Assembly: GCA_947166305.1 (NCBI GenBank)
Contig: CAMVDV010000001.1
Span: forward strand, 1 to 64,000
Direction: 5' to 3'
Source of the DNA: an uncultured Prevotellaceae bacterium
GTDB taxonomy: Bacteria; Bacteroidota; Bacteroidia; Bacteroidales; Bacteroidaceae
DNA: 64,000 bases
In this document: positions 10,056 to 22,021 of the stretch, piece by piece
Position numbering within the stretch: position 1 is the first letter of the stretch
Layout: each line of letters starts with the position of its first letter
Program-made: the position numbers and the translations under genes
The notes under the pieces: generated by a model
Told to the model about the DNA's origin: nothing
Databases searched by the model: none
The model's input: only the letters and a program-made list of their open reading frames with translations

Positions 10056-13000
10056 ATGAGGATCAAGAATTTTACTCTTATGCTGATGGCAGTCCTCTTT
10101 TCGGCAGTAGGCTTTGCACAGAAGTCTTTCTCCGTTCAGAAGGACATTGCCTTCAATCGTCAGACTAAGGTCCAGACGAAGTGGGTGAAGCAGAACAAGA
10201 TTGGTTCTGCCTTTGCCGTGAATGCGAAGGGCACCTCTTCGCAGAGTGCCTCCACTGGTCGTGCCAATGCACGCGCCAAGGCTGCTGAGGTTGTCACACC
10301 TCCTGCAAGCGGTGATGTCGAGTACTACACCCTGACTGCCACTGCTTCTTATGGTCAGACCCAGAACGAAAGCGTTACCCGCCAGATTAAAATTGTCTGG
10401 GACGCTGACGACGAGGACGTTGTTTACATCCAGGGCTTGAGCTACTATATGCCCAACTCCTTTGTGATGGGTATGTTCAACAAGACAGGCGACCAGGTCA
10501 TCTTCTCTGCCGGTCAGTATATGGGCAATCCCGGTGTTGACCTTTATTTTGGCGGCTATGGTGATGGCACAGCATTGACGGACGTTGTTGCTGACTTCGA
10601 CGAAAAGGAAAGCAGCTTCACTTTCTCTGATGCAATTTTGGATAACGGCGACCCCTCAAAAATTGGTTTCTATGCTTATATGCAGAACGTAACCATCGTT
10701 CCTTTGAATGGTGAGCCCGAGATTCCCGTTGAGATTCCAAGCGACTTGGAGTATGAGAAGTATGCTTTCACGGCATATGATTACTTTGACGAAGTTGATG
10801 TTTCAGGCAACGTAAACATCGGCATCTATGGTGAAGAGGTTTATATCCAGGGTATGTCAAACGACTATCCAGAAGCATGGATTAAGGGTACGTTCGAGAA
10901 TGACTCCACCGTGGTGTTCCCCTCTGGTCAGTTACTGTCAACAGAAGAGAGTCTCTACTTTGTTGCTATCAACGATAACTTCGACGTTGTTGACCAATAC
11001 ACTCTGATTTATGATGCAAAGACCGGTGTCTTCGAGGAAGGTCCTGAGGCTCCGATAATCAATTCTTATAAGGATAAGATAGATCGTTCAGTATGGCAGT
11101 TCTGCTATGGCTATGAATTCTTACCTATAGCAGATGGTGCAGCCGTTCCTGGAGTTTCTGCTATCTCTTCAATGAACTACAAGGTGACGGGCGACGATGT
11201 CCTCGAGTTTGCACTTGCCAAAGTGAATGATGAAAGTACAATGGGCTTGGTTGAGGAGAAGATTTCCTACAAGCTCTGGTACGTCACTGCAGAAGGCGAC
11301 ACGCTTGCTGCTAAGTTCACGTCGGCCGATTATCCTGCTCTCACAGAGGACATGGAGGAGATTCCTTCCACCTTCACCGATGGCTCGTACATCAAGAGTG
11401 GCGCACTCGCCATCAACATGGAGAATCACGCCACTTGGAAGTCTGTAGGCATCCAGTGCATATATTATGGTGGCGAGGAGCGCAACGAAGGCGCGATAGC
11501 TTGGTACACTCCCAGATGGCCTTTCAAAGTCACTCTGCCCGAAGGTCTGACTGTGACTGAGCACGACTTCGTCGGTGCAAATAATAGAACCGGTGCTGCC
11601 ATTAACAGAGTTGTCGGCGTTGCCTTCGACGGCGACGATATGTACATCCGTGGCCTTGGTTCTATGGACGAAACTGCATGGGTGAAGGGCACGAAGAATG
11701 CCACCGGCGACTACGTCTTCCCCGCAGGTCAGGATCTTGGTCTTTACCACGACGAAGACCGTCTCTTCTTCATTGGCTATGCAGACAGCAAGGTGACGGA
11801 CGCCGTGCTGACGGTTGATGCTGCCAACGGTCAGTATGTGTTCACTACAGGCATCATAGAGAATGCCGACTACACAGACAAGTTATATACGTTGCTCAAT
11901 ATGGCTTCCGGTGCTACCATCAGCATTGCTGAGAGCGTGCCCGAAGTGCCCACAGTGGTTGAGGTTCCCGAAGGACTGCAGACAGAGAGCTGGATATTCT
12001 CCGGCACTGACTACTTTGATAAAAAGCAGGCTGCCCGCAGCGTGAAGGTTGGCTTCGATGGCGACGACGTCTATGTGCAGGGCATTTCTGCTGAAGTGCC
12101 TGCTGCATGGATTAAGGGTACGTTGGACGGCGACCAGCTGACCTTCAAGTCAGGTCAGTTCCTTGGCGGTGCCGACTCCCTCTTCTTCATCGGCTACAAC
12201 TTGAACTCTGGCATCAGCGACTATGTGATGACGTACGACGAGGAGGCTGGCAAGTTCACCAACGATGACGCCAACAGCTTGCTTGGCTCCAATGCATACA
12301 AGGACAAGGTTCAGGCATCTGTGTATGAGTTCTACTACACCACGAAGATTGCCAAGATTATGGAGCGCGCAGCTACTCCTTCCGTTCCTTCTGTCACCAG
12401 AATGGGCTATACTGACAACGGCAATATCGTCGAGTTCAACATTCCTCTCCTCGACACCAACGCTGAGGGTCTGGTTGACAGCCTTGTTTCCTACAAGCTC
12501 TACTACGACGAGGGCGACGGCGAGGCTAAGGAAATCACCTTCACCACCGACCTCTACACTAAGCTGACCGAGGACATGACTGTCGTTCCTTACGGCTTCA
12601 CCGATAATTACGACTTCGATGCAACATCTGTATATCTGAACATGGACGACAGCGCTTGGAAGCGCATCGGCATCCAGAGCATCTATGCAGGCGGCGGCGA
12701 GACCAATGCTTCCGAAATAGGCTGGTACACTCCCACACGTCCCACAACAACCGAGCTGCCCGAAGGTGCTGAGGTCAATTACTATGTCTTCTCCGGCACT
12801 GACAGCGATGGCGCATTCCAGAGGGGCGTCAAGGTGGCTAAGGTGGACAACGACATCTACATCCAGGGCGCTGCCACAGTTGATGGCGAGTCGTGGATTA
12901 AGGGTACGAAGAGTGCAGATACTGATGTCTACACCTTCCCGAAGGGCCAGTTCCTCGGTGTCTTCCAGAACGCGCGCGTCCGCTATAACATCTTCCTGTT

Positions 13001-14141
13001 GGGCTACAACAGCACCCTCGGCGTGATGGATGTCAGGATGAAATACTATGCCGACGGCGACTCGCTCGTCACTTCGTGCATCATCGTCGAGAATGCCAAC
13101 TACACGGACAGCCGCTACGCCTACAACAACATCCAGGCCGGTGCAGTCATCAAGCCTGTCGACATGGCTCGTGCTGCCACTCCTGCCACTCCTAATGTCA
13201 AGAACATCCGCTACACCGTTTATGGCAATGTGGCTGAGATGAACATTCCTGTCACAGACGTAGAAGGTCTGCCCATCGACGAGGCTAAGCTCTCCTACAA
13301 GTTCTACTACGACGAGGGCGACGGCGAGGCTAAGGAAGTCACCTTCACCACCGATCTCTACGAGTACCTCAATGAGAATATGACTGTCGTTCCTTACGGC
13401 TTCCTCGACGACACCGATACAGATGGCAATCCCGTTGCCTTCGACTTCTTTGTGGACAAGGTTTACTTGAACATGCAAATCAATGGCTGGAAGCGCATTG
13501 GCATGCAGAGCATCTACACTGGTGGCGACGAGACCAATGTCTCTGAAATCGGTTGGTACGACATTGTTCATCCTCAGCTTGTCAGCCTGCCCGAGGACGC
13601 AGAGGTGGAGACCTACGGCTTCATCGGCAAGACAATCACCTCTACCGAAGTCACCAAGGGCGGCCTGAAGGTTGCCAAGGTGGGCGACGACGTCTATGTT
13701 CAGGGCATCGGCACTGTCGATACCGACACATGGATTAAGGGTACGAACGACGGCAGCAACACCTACACCTTCGCCAATGGCCAGTATCTCGGCACCATGA
13801 CGGAGGAGTACGAGGACGCGACATACTACAATATGCTCTTCCTCATGGGTAATACCGGCTCCGCCGTGACCAACCTCACCATGACCTACGACCCAGAGAC
13901 GGGCATCTTCACCACGACAAACTATCTCGTGGAGAACGCCGACTACACCGACAAGATGTACTACAACGCAGTGTTCGCACCCGGTGCACAGCTTGTTCCT
14001 GCAAGCAGTCCCGACGCTATTGCCGAAATCAATGCTGAGACCGATGCTGATGCCGTTCGCTTCAACATCGCAGGCCAGCGCGTAGGCAAGAACTACAAGG
14101 GCATCGTAGTCGAGAAGGGTCGCAAGACTCTCCGCAAGTAA
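10056..14141 (+). CDS. Large modular secreted/surface protein with alternating A and B repeats
   Basis: A 1361-residue exported protein (signal peptide MRIKNFTLMLMAVLFSAVGFAQ). I see six copies of a roughly 70-90-residue module A (VYIQG...W[IV]KGT...F..GQ.LG, often followed by LFFIGYN) and three copies of a roughly 120-residue module B (SYK.YYDEGDGEAKE...TEDMT..P.GF...W..IGIQ.IY.GG). The order is A A B A A B A B A. The C-terminus (FNIAGQRVGKNYKGIVV and a basic end) is a tail common on Prevotella exported proteins and may be a sorting signal. Modules A look like beta-sandwich domains. The gene follows the SusCD operon in the same direction, so a role at the cell surface with that importer is plausible but unproven. 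Confidence 0.8.
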   Translation: MRIKNFTLMLMAVLFSAVGFAQKSFSVQKDIAFNRQTKVQTKWVKQNKIGSAFAVNAKGTSSQSASTGRANARAKAAEVVTPPASGDVEYYTLTATASYGQTQNESVTRQIKIVWDADDEDVVYIQGLSYYMPNSFVMGMFNKTGDQVIFSAGQYMGNPGVDLYFGGYGDGTALTDVVADFDEKESSFTFSDAILDNGDPSKIGFYAYMQNVTIVPLNGEPEIPVEIPSDLEYEKYAFTAYDYFDEVDVSGNVNIGIYGEEVYIQGMSNDYPEAWIKGTFENDSTVVFPSGQLLSTEESLYFVAINDNFDVVDQYTLIYDAKTGVFEEGPEAPIINSYKDKIDRSVWQFCYGYEFLPIADGAAVPGVSAISSMNYKVTGDDVLEFALAKVNDESTMGLVEEKISYKLWYVTAEGDTLAAKFTSADYPALTEDMEEIPSTFTDGSYIKSGALAINMENHATWKSVGIQCIYYGGEERNEGAIAWYTPRWPFKVTLPEGLTVTEHDFVGANNRTGAAINRVVGVAFDGDDMYIRGLGSMDETAWVKGTKNATGDYVFPAGQDLGLYHDEDRLFFIGYADSKVTDAVLTVDAANGQYVFTTGIIENADYTDKLYTLLNMASGATISIAESVPEVPTVVEVPEGLQTESWIFSGTDYFDKKQAARSVKVGFDGDDVYVQGISAEVPAAWIKGTLDGDQLTFKSGQFLGGADSLFFIGYNLNSGISDYVMTYDEEAGKFTNDDANSLLGSNAYKDKVQASVYEFYYTTKIAKIMERAATPSVPSVTRMGYTDNGNIVEFNIPLLDTNAEGLVDSLVSYKLYYDEGDGEAKEITFTTDLYTKLTEDMTVVPYGFTDNYDFDATSVYLNMDDSAWKRIGIQSIYAGGGETNASEIGWYTPTRPTTTELPEGAEVNYYVFSGTDSDGAFQRGVKVAKVDNDIYIQGAATVDGESWIKGTKSADTDVYTFPKGQFLGVFQNARVRYNIFLLGYNSTLGVMDVRMKYYADGDSLVTSCIIVENANYTDSRYAYNNIQAGAVIKPVDMARAATPATPNVKNIRYTVYGNVAEMNIPVTDVEGLPIDEAKLSYKFYYDEGDGEAKEVTFTTDLYEYLNENMTVVPYGFLDDTDTDGNPVAFDFFVDKVYLNMQINGWKRIGMQSIYTGGDETNVSEIGWYDIVHPQLVSLPEDAEVETYGFIGKTITSTEVTKGGLKVAKVGDDVYVQGIGTVDTDTWIKGTNDGSNTYTFANGQYLGTMTEEYEDATYYNMLFLMGNTGSAVTNLTMTYDPETGIFTTTNYLVENADYTDKMYYNAVFAPGAQLVPASSPDAIAEINAETDADAVRFNIAGQRVGKNYKGIVVEKGRKTLRK

Positions 14142-14179
14142 GCACTTCCGCTGTGCCACGGGCACAGTTCCCCGACAAG

Positions 14180-14208
14180 AAGGGGCGGCTCCATCCGAGT
14201 CGCCCCTT
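14180..14208 (+). terminator. Hairpin terminator after the surface protein
   Basis: AAGGGGCGGCT pairs with the sequence ending at 14208 (one G-T pair), with a 7-nt loop (CCATCCG), then TCTCCGTTTC. It lies 38 bp after the stop. Confidence 0.75.
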
Positions 14209-14310
14209 CTCCGTTTCTATACTGCCTGCAAAGGCTGGCTCTGCCTGTATGCTTCCTGCGAACGAACGACGTCCCTAAACCCACAGTCTGCGAGAACCTT
14301 CAAAACTACT

Positions 14311-14420
14311 CGTGTTTAGTTCGCCAACTAACCGTGTTTAGTTCGTCAACTAAGCGTGTTTAGTTTCCCAACTAAGCGTGTTTAGTTCACCAATTAACCG
14401 TGTTAAGTTCGCCATCCATG
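14311..14420. repeat. 22-bp tandem array (5 units)
   Basis: Units start with CGTGTT at 14311, 14333, 14355, 14377 and 14399. Most contain TTTAGTT...AACTAA, which can fold on itself. The first units of the array at 54733 are nearly the same sequence. The REP element begins where the array ends. Confidence 0.9.
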
Positions 14421-14534
14421 TAGGGACGCGCCGTGGCGCGTCCGTGTATTCAACGCCGTGGCGGCGTACGATAACAGGCCGAATAGCGTATGATAATAGG
14501 CCGAATTGCGGACGCGCCACGGCGCGTCCCTACA
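14420..14534. repeat. Left inverted REP pair (BIME) upstream of the RAYT gene
   Basis: Two copies of the palindromic core GGACGCGCCACGGCGCGTCC (14420-14444, reversed, and 14508-14534, forward) are joined by a spacer containing CAACGCCGTGGCG and GGCCGAAT. The same arrangement occurs inverted at 15202-15317. Confidence 0.88.
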
Positions 14535-14654
14535 GGCGATTGTGTCAATTCCCTTATATAAAATGGAATTCCTTTATTCTGCCGACCTATAATTGGGGAT
14601 TTCTTTATAAATTTGCATAACAATCTAATATGGTGCGTCCCTGCAATCAAACAA

Positions 14655-15206
14655 ATGGAAAACTCAACACTTCCCAAACGTAAGTCACCCAGGGCTGCTT
14701 GGCTCGACTATAACGACGGGAACTATTTTGTGACCGTATGCACCAAGGACAAGGTGCATTACTTTGGAGAGGTGGTTGAGGACACAATGCGTTTCACGCC
14801 AATTGGTACCTTCCTCGATAACGAACTTCGCAGCAATGCCTTTCATCACCCGGATGTCCTTGTCCGTTGCTTCGTGGTTATGCCGAATCATTTTCATGCA
14901 ATTGTGAAAGTCACATCTGAGGTGTCACCGTGCAATGCGGACGCGCCACGGCGCGTCCCTACAAGGGGGGAACGTCTCTTGATACGAGTTGGGGCGAACT
15001 GTCAGTGTGCCAACACGGTACTTTCGTCGTTCATTGGTCAGCTAAAAGGAGCAGTGACTCGTTTTGCACGAAGGGAAGCCCTGGCTTTTGCATGGCAGCC
15101 ACGCTATCATGACCATTTGATTCGCGGCCCGCACGATGGGAACAGAATTGCCGAATACATTGAGCATAACGTAATGAATTGGGCGACGGACTGCTTTCGC
15201 CTGTAG
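14655..15206 (+). CDS. REP-associated tyrosine transposase (RAYT, IS200-like Y1 family)
   Basis: Single-strand DNA transposase thought to recognise and move REP palindromes. The HUH motif is in VMPNHFHAIV (about residues 75-84). YFVTVCTKDK lies near the N-terminus, and the C-terminal YHDHLIR...IAEYIEHNVMNW supplies the conserved Tyr region. I chose ATG at 14655 (MENSTLPKRK) because the 14 residues upstream in the ORF do not resemble the family; this gives 183 residues. It is flanked on both sides by inverted REP pairs and contains a REP inside the coding region. Its stop codon TAG is part of the downstream REP (TGTAGGG). The internal REP encodes ADAPRRVPT between the HUH region and the next conserved block, and the frame stays open, so activity is possible. 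Confidence 0.88.
   Translation: MENSTLPKRKSPRAAWLDYNDGNYFVTVCTKDKVHYFGEVVEDTMRFTPIGTFLDNELRSNAFHHPDVLVRCFVVMPNHFHAIVKVTSEVSPCNADAPRRVPTRGERLLIRVGANCQCANTVLSSFIGQLKGAVTRFARREALAFAWQPRYHDHLIRGPHDGNRIAEYIEHNVMNWATDCFRL
14937..14963. repeat. REP element inside the RAYT coding sequence
   Basis: A complete palindromic core with its asymmetric CTACA tail, in forward orientation, reads through in frame as ADAPRRVPT. Confidence 0.9.
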
Positions 15207-15317
15207 GGACGCGCCGTGGCGCGTCCGCAATTCGGCCTGTTTTCATTCGCTCTTCGCTCTTTTATCGTTCTTCGCCACGGCGTTGAAAATACGGACGCGC
15301 CACGGCGCGTCCCTACA
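15202..15317. repeat. Right inverted REP pair (BIME)
   Basis: A reversed REP (15202-15228) and a forward REP (15291-15317) are separated by a spacer holding GCAATTCGGCC and CGCCACGGCGTTG. These are the reverse complements of spacer motifs in the left pair. Confidence 0.88.
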
Positions 15318-15407
15318 TGGGTTCCGAGGTGCGTCCATACACAGCGTGAGTGTGGTTGCTATTCGTCGATATGTTTGTTCGTTGTTTCTTCGGTGCATAA
15401 CAACAAA

Positions 15408-15440
15408 AAAGGCTCCGTGCGATGTCTGCACGGAGCCTTT
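15408..15440. terminator. Terminator downstream of ppiD (bidirectional hairpin)
   Basis: AAAGGCTCCGTGC and its exact complement (15428-15440) form a 13-bp stem with a 7-nt loop. There are A/T tracts on both sides, so it can end ppiD transcription (minus) and anything from the RAYT side (plus). Confidence 0.85.
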
Positions 15441-15465
15441 TGTTCTTTTGTCTTTCCTCTCGGAT

Positions 15466-17619
15466 TTAGAAGAAGATGTAGCGTTTGTCGCTGATGTCAG
15501 CTTTCTGCAGGAGCTCGTTGATGGCTCCCGAAACGTTGCGGCCGATGGTCTGCTGCAGTCTCTGCTCTTCCTGCTTCTGGTCGAACTTCACGTCGGTCTT
15601 CTTCTGGTCGAGCACCTGATATGCATAGACGGCAGACTTGCCCTTGACGCCTGTCTTGAAGTCGCCCTTCTTGGCCTTGCTTACGGAGCCGCTCAGTGCA
15701 GGCTCGCTGGCGCCAATCTTCGAAACGAAGGCGTTGCCCATGAAGGTGACGTGCTTGATGGTGTCGGTGACGGCACCTTCTATCTTGGCTACAGATGCAA
15801 TGTCCTTGGCGTTCTTCAGCTTGTCCATCAGCATGGCAGCCTTCTTGTCCTTCATCACTTCGCCGGTCAGGAAGGTGCGAATCTGTTCGTCGTCCCAAGG
15901 CAGGTAGCCTTTCTTGTGGATGCCGGTGAGCATGATGACGAGCATGTGGTCGTTGTCGCCGCACTCATAGAGGGGAGAAACGTCGCCCACCTTTGTCTTC
16001 TCGTTGAATATCCAGCGCAGAGCGTCGCGAGTGCTGCGTACGTTCACCACGTTGTGCTCGGTGCAACTCATATTGTTGCGTGTCTGCACGGTGTAGCCGG
16101 CCTGTGCTGCGTTGGCTTCGATGTCCTCGCTCTTGGCATTGCCTGCCAGGAAGCTGCTGAAGTCGTTGTATGCCTTGCCGTAGGTTTCCTTGCTGAAGTC
16201 CATGGCGCGCTTGATGACAGCCACGTCATACTTCGTGATGAAGTTCTTGCGGTCGGTGACCTGAGCGATGATGACACCCTGGCCGTCGAGCACAATCTTG
16301 TTGTAGCCGCCCACGGCAGCATTGGTGATGGTGCTCAGGAACTTCCGGTTGTTCTCGTCTATCGTCTGACCTTCATACTGGCTGCTCGTAATCCATGTCT
16401 TTGTGGCGGGCTGGTCGTACTTCTTGGCGATGGTGTCGAAGTTTGCGCCTGTTGCAAGAGCGTTCATGATGCTGTCGGCAGTCTTCTCGATGGCAGCCAT
16501 GTCCTTGCCTGGAGCGGCAATCTGGCGAACCTCAACTGAGTCGGGCAGCGTGACCTTGTTGATGAGGCGAACTACGTTGACCGTGTTGTCGTGGTCGTGA
16601 ACAAAGGGACCTACCTGCGAGCCGATGCTCATCGAGTCGAGCTTCTCGGCAATGTCGTGAGGCAGAGACTTAGCGCTGACGGGCAGCGGGCTGTAAGCTA
16701 CCTGACTTGCAGCTTCGCGGACAGTCTTGGCAGGGTCGGCACCTTCGGAGAGAGCCTGTGCATAGCCTTCCATCTCCTTCTGGAGGTTGGCCTTGTCAGC
16801 ATCGCTGGCAGTCACCTTGATGTCGATGTATTTGATGTCGCGTGTCTCCTCGTTGGTGCGGAACATCTCCTTCATCTCTTCGTACTTTGCCTTGAGCTCG
16901 CTGTCTTCCACCTTCACGTCGTCGTCCTTGATGCTGGAGTAGGGGAGTGCAGCCATGAGGATGTCCGTCTCGTTGGTGCGACCTTCGTAGCTTGCCTTGG
17001 CAGCAACGGGATTGCTGACCATGAGGCCGCTCAGCAGAGCCTGATACTTCTCGTTGAGCGTCTGGCGGCGAATTGTCTTCTCGATGAACTTCCAGTAGTT
17101 GTTCATCTGCTGGTACTGCTCCTTCACCTCGTTGCCGAGCTGGGGATTGGTCATCACCTCATTGTACTGGTTGAGGAACTGCTTGAGTGCGTTGACGTCG
17201 AATTTGCCCTGAGCGGTGCGGAAGGGAGTCTGTGCGAGCAGCGGACTGCGACCGTTGTTGATGATGTCCTGCATCTCAGCATCGGTGACGTTGAGTCCGA
17301 GTTTCTCGCACTCGTGCTCCATGAGCTTGTCGTTGACGAGCGTCTGCCACACCTGGTCGCGCATCATCGAGAGCTGGTCGTCGGAGAGAGAGCTGATGCC
17401 TTGCGTGAACTTCACGACGTCGGTGTACTCCTCGACCTGTGTGTTGAACTCTTGTACGTTGATTTTGTCTCCGTAGATTTTGCCGACGCGCTGGTGACGC
17501 TCTGTCTGTGTGTAGGAAAGAGAGCGCACGAACTCCTCGGCAATGAATGCAAACAGAGCAAGACCGACCGTTGCGATGAGAATCTTGCCTCTGTTGCGGA
17601 TTTTTTGTAAAGTTGCCAT
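15466..17619 (-). CDS. ppiD: PpiD/SurA-like periplasmic foldase (peptidylprolyl isomerase)
   Basis: Membrane-anchored periplasmic chaperone of 717 residues. A short cytoplasmic N-terminus (MATLQKIRNRGK) is followed by one transmembrane segment (about 13-31, ILIATVGLALFAFIAEEFV) and a SurA_N-type helical domain (about 45-200, with DDQLSMMRDQVWQTLVND). A parvulin-like region around residues 340-390 (VEVRQIAAPGKDM...NFDTIAKKYD) and further helical parts complete the PpiD layout. The strand has its own -7 box just upstream and a terminator just downstream, so it is probably monocistronic. PPIase activity is not certain because the parvulin region is degenerate. Confidence 0.88.
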   Translation of the reverse strand: MATLQKIRNRGKILIATVGLALFAFIAEEFVRSLSYTQTERHQRVGKIYGDKINVQEFNTQVEEYTDVVKFTQGISSLSDDQLSMMRDQVWQTLVNDKLMEHECEKLGLNVTDAEMQDIINNGRSPLLAQTPFRTAQGKFDVNALKQFLNQYNEVMTNPQLGNEVKEQYQQMNNYWKFIEKTIRRQTLNEKYQALLSGLMVSNPVAAKASYEGRTNETDILMAALPYSSIKDDDVKVEDSELKAKYEEMKEMFRTNEETRDIKYIDIKVTASDADKANLQKEMEGYAQALSEGADPAKTVREAASQVAYSPLPVSAKSLPHDIAEKLDSMSIGSQVGPFVHDHDNTVNVVRLINKVTLPDSVEVRQIAAPGKDMAAIEKTADSIMNALATGANFDTIAKKYDQPATKTWITSSQYEGQTIDENNRKFLSTITNAAVGGYNKIVLDGQGVIIAQVTDRKNFITKYDVAVIKRAMDFSKETYGKAYNDFSSFLAGNAKSEDIEANAAQAGYTVQTRNNMSCTEHNVVNVRSTRDALRWIFNEKTKVGDVSPLYECGDNDHMLVIMLTGIHKKGYLPWDDEQIRTFLTGEVMKDKKAAMLMDKLKNAKDIASVAKIEGAVTDTIKHVTFMGNAFVSKIGASEPALSGSVSKAKKGDFKTGVKGKSAVYAYQVLDQKKTDVKFDQKQEEQRLQQTIGRNVSGAINELLQKADISDKRYIFF

Positions 17620-17665
17620 TGTTTGTTTATGTTTTGTTTATTATATTATTGGCTTAAATAGCGTA

Positions 17666-17673
17666 CAAAGGTA
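17666..17673 (-). promoter_or_regulatory. -7 box for ppiD
   Basis: TACCTTTG on the minus strand lies within the palindrome GCGTACAAAGGTACGC, about 46 bp before the start codon. The palindrome could also be an operator. Confidence 0.65.
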
Positions 17674-17820
17674 CGCATTTTTTTTCATATAAAGGTCATT
17701 TACACGAAGAAAAAGTTCTTATTAACCCATAATTCGCAATTCATAATCCATAAACATACAACCAGACTAATGTCAAGGCAGTTGCATCTATGGATTATGA
17801 ATTGTGTATTGAGGCTTGCC

Positions 17821-18261
17821 TCAGTCCTCCAGCAGCTGTTTGAGGAAGGCGTCGAGGTCTTCTTCAAAGCCGTCGAGCAGCGTCGTGTCGAGCATTACTG
17901 TCTCCTCGCTGTCGATGATGACCAAGTCCTGGAGCGTCTCGTGGTCTTCGTCGATGAGGACGAAGCTGAAGGGCTGCATGATGCTCATCTTCATGATGCT
18001 CGGGCGCAGGCTCTCGATGCAACGGCGCAGGATGGGGACGATGTCCTCGTAGAACTGCTCGTCGGAGTTCTTAATCCATTCCTCTACGACGCAACGGTCG
18101 AGTTCCTCGTCGTCGTCGTTGTAGGTGCGAATCTCGCCCGTGTAGTTGCTCACCAGGAGATGGATGTCCGTCATGACAGGCTCTGCCTCGGCGGGAAACT
18201 TTGCAATGACCTTGCGCAGCGTGCGCTCAATCTGCTGGATTGTCTGTTTGCTTGCTTCCAT
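17821..18261 (-). CDS. Conserved-looking acidic protein of unknown function
   Basis: A 146-residue, strongly acidic cytoplasmic protein with no signal peptide. It starts MEASKQTIQQIERTLRKVIA and ends DLDAFLKQLLED. Predicted helices at both ends flank a central part (IMKMSIMQPFSFVLIDEDHE). I recognise no family. Codon use matches its neighbours and the ORF is not a shadow of another gene. It lies between secA and ppiD on the same strand, about 200 bp from ppiD and 253 bp from secA. Confidence 0.7.
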   Translation of the reverse strand: MEASKQTIQQIERTLRKVIAKFPAEAEPVMTDIHLLVSNYTGEIRTYNDDDEELDRCVVEEWIKNSDEQFYEDIVPILRRCIESLRPSIMKMSIMQPFSFVLIDEDHETLQDLVIIDSEETVMLDTTLLDGFEEDLDAFLKQLLED

Positions 18262-18338
18262 AACGCTTTATTTATGTTTTGTTTTCAATTCATGTTTAGG
18301 GGAGGTTTCTCCGACGGATGGCTCTGTGAAAACTTCGG

Positions 18339-18426
18339 CACGCTGTGTTTGCCATCGCAGCACGCCGCGTTTGCCATCGCCGCACGCTGTGTTTGCCATC
18401 GCCGCACGCTGTGTTTGACGTCTCGC
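18339..18426. repeat. 22-bp tandem array (4 units)
   Basis: CACGCTGTGTTTGCCATCGC-type units start at 18339, 18361, 18383 and 18405. The array lies about 90 bp beyond the secA stop. Its core CATCGCCGCACG is the complement of the core in the arrays at 32475 and 42225. Confidence 0.88.
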
Positions 18427-18514
18427 CGTGAGGCATTTCGTCGGCCCTCCTTTCCAGTCTTATGGTTTCAAGTGTCCTTTGGAGCAGGGGAGGACAGGAG
18501 TGCGGCGGCGCGGG

Positions 18515-21982
<3,468 letters not shown>

Positions 21983-22021
21983 ATATAATATATAATGTAT
22001 TGTACGTTATTGATTAAATTG

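Noticed and set aside
15283-16539. 418-residue plus-strand ORF over the ppiD 3' end
   Set aside because: It begins in REP sequence and otherwise reads antisense to ppiD.
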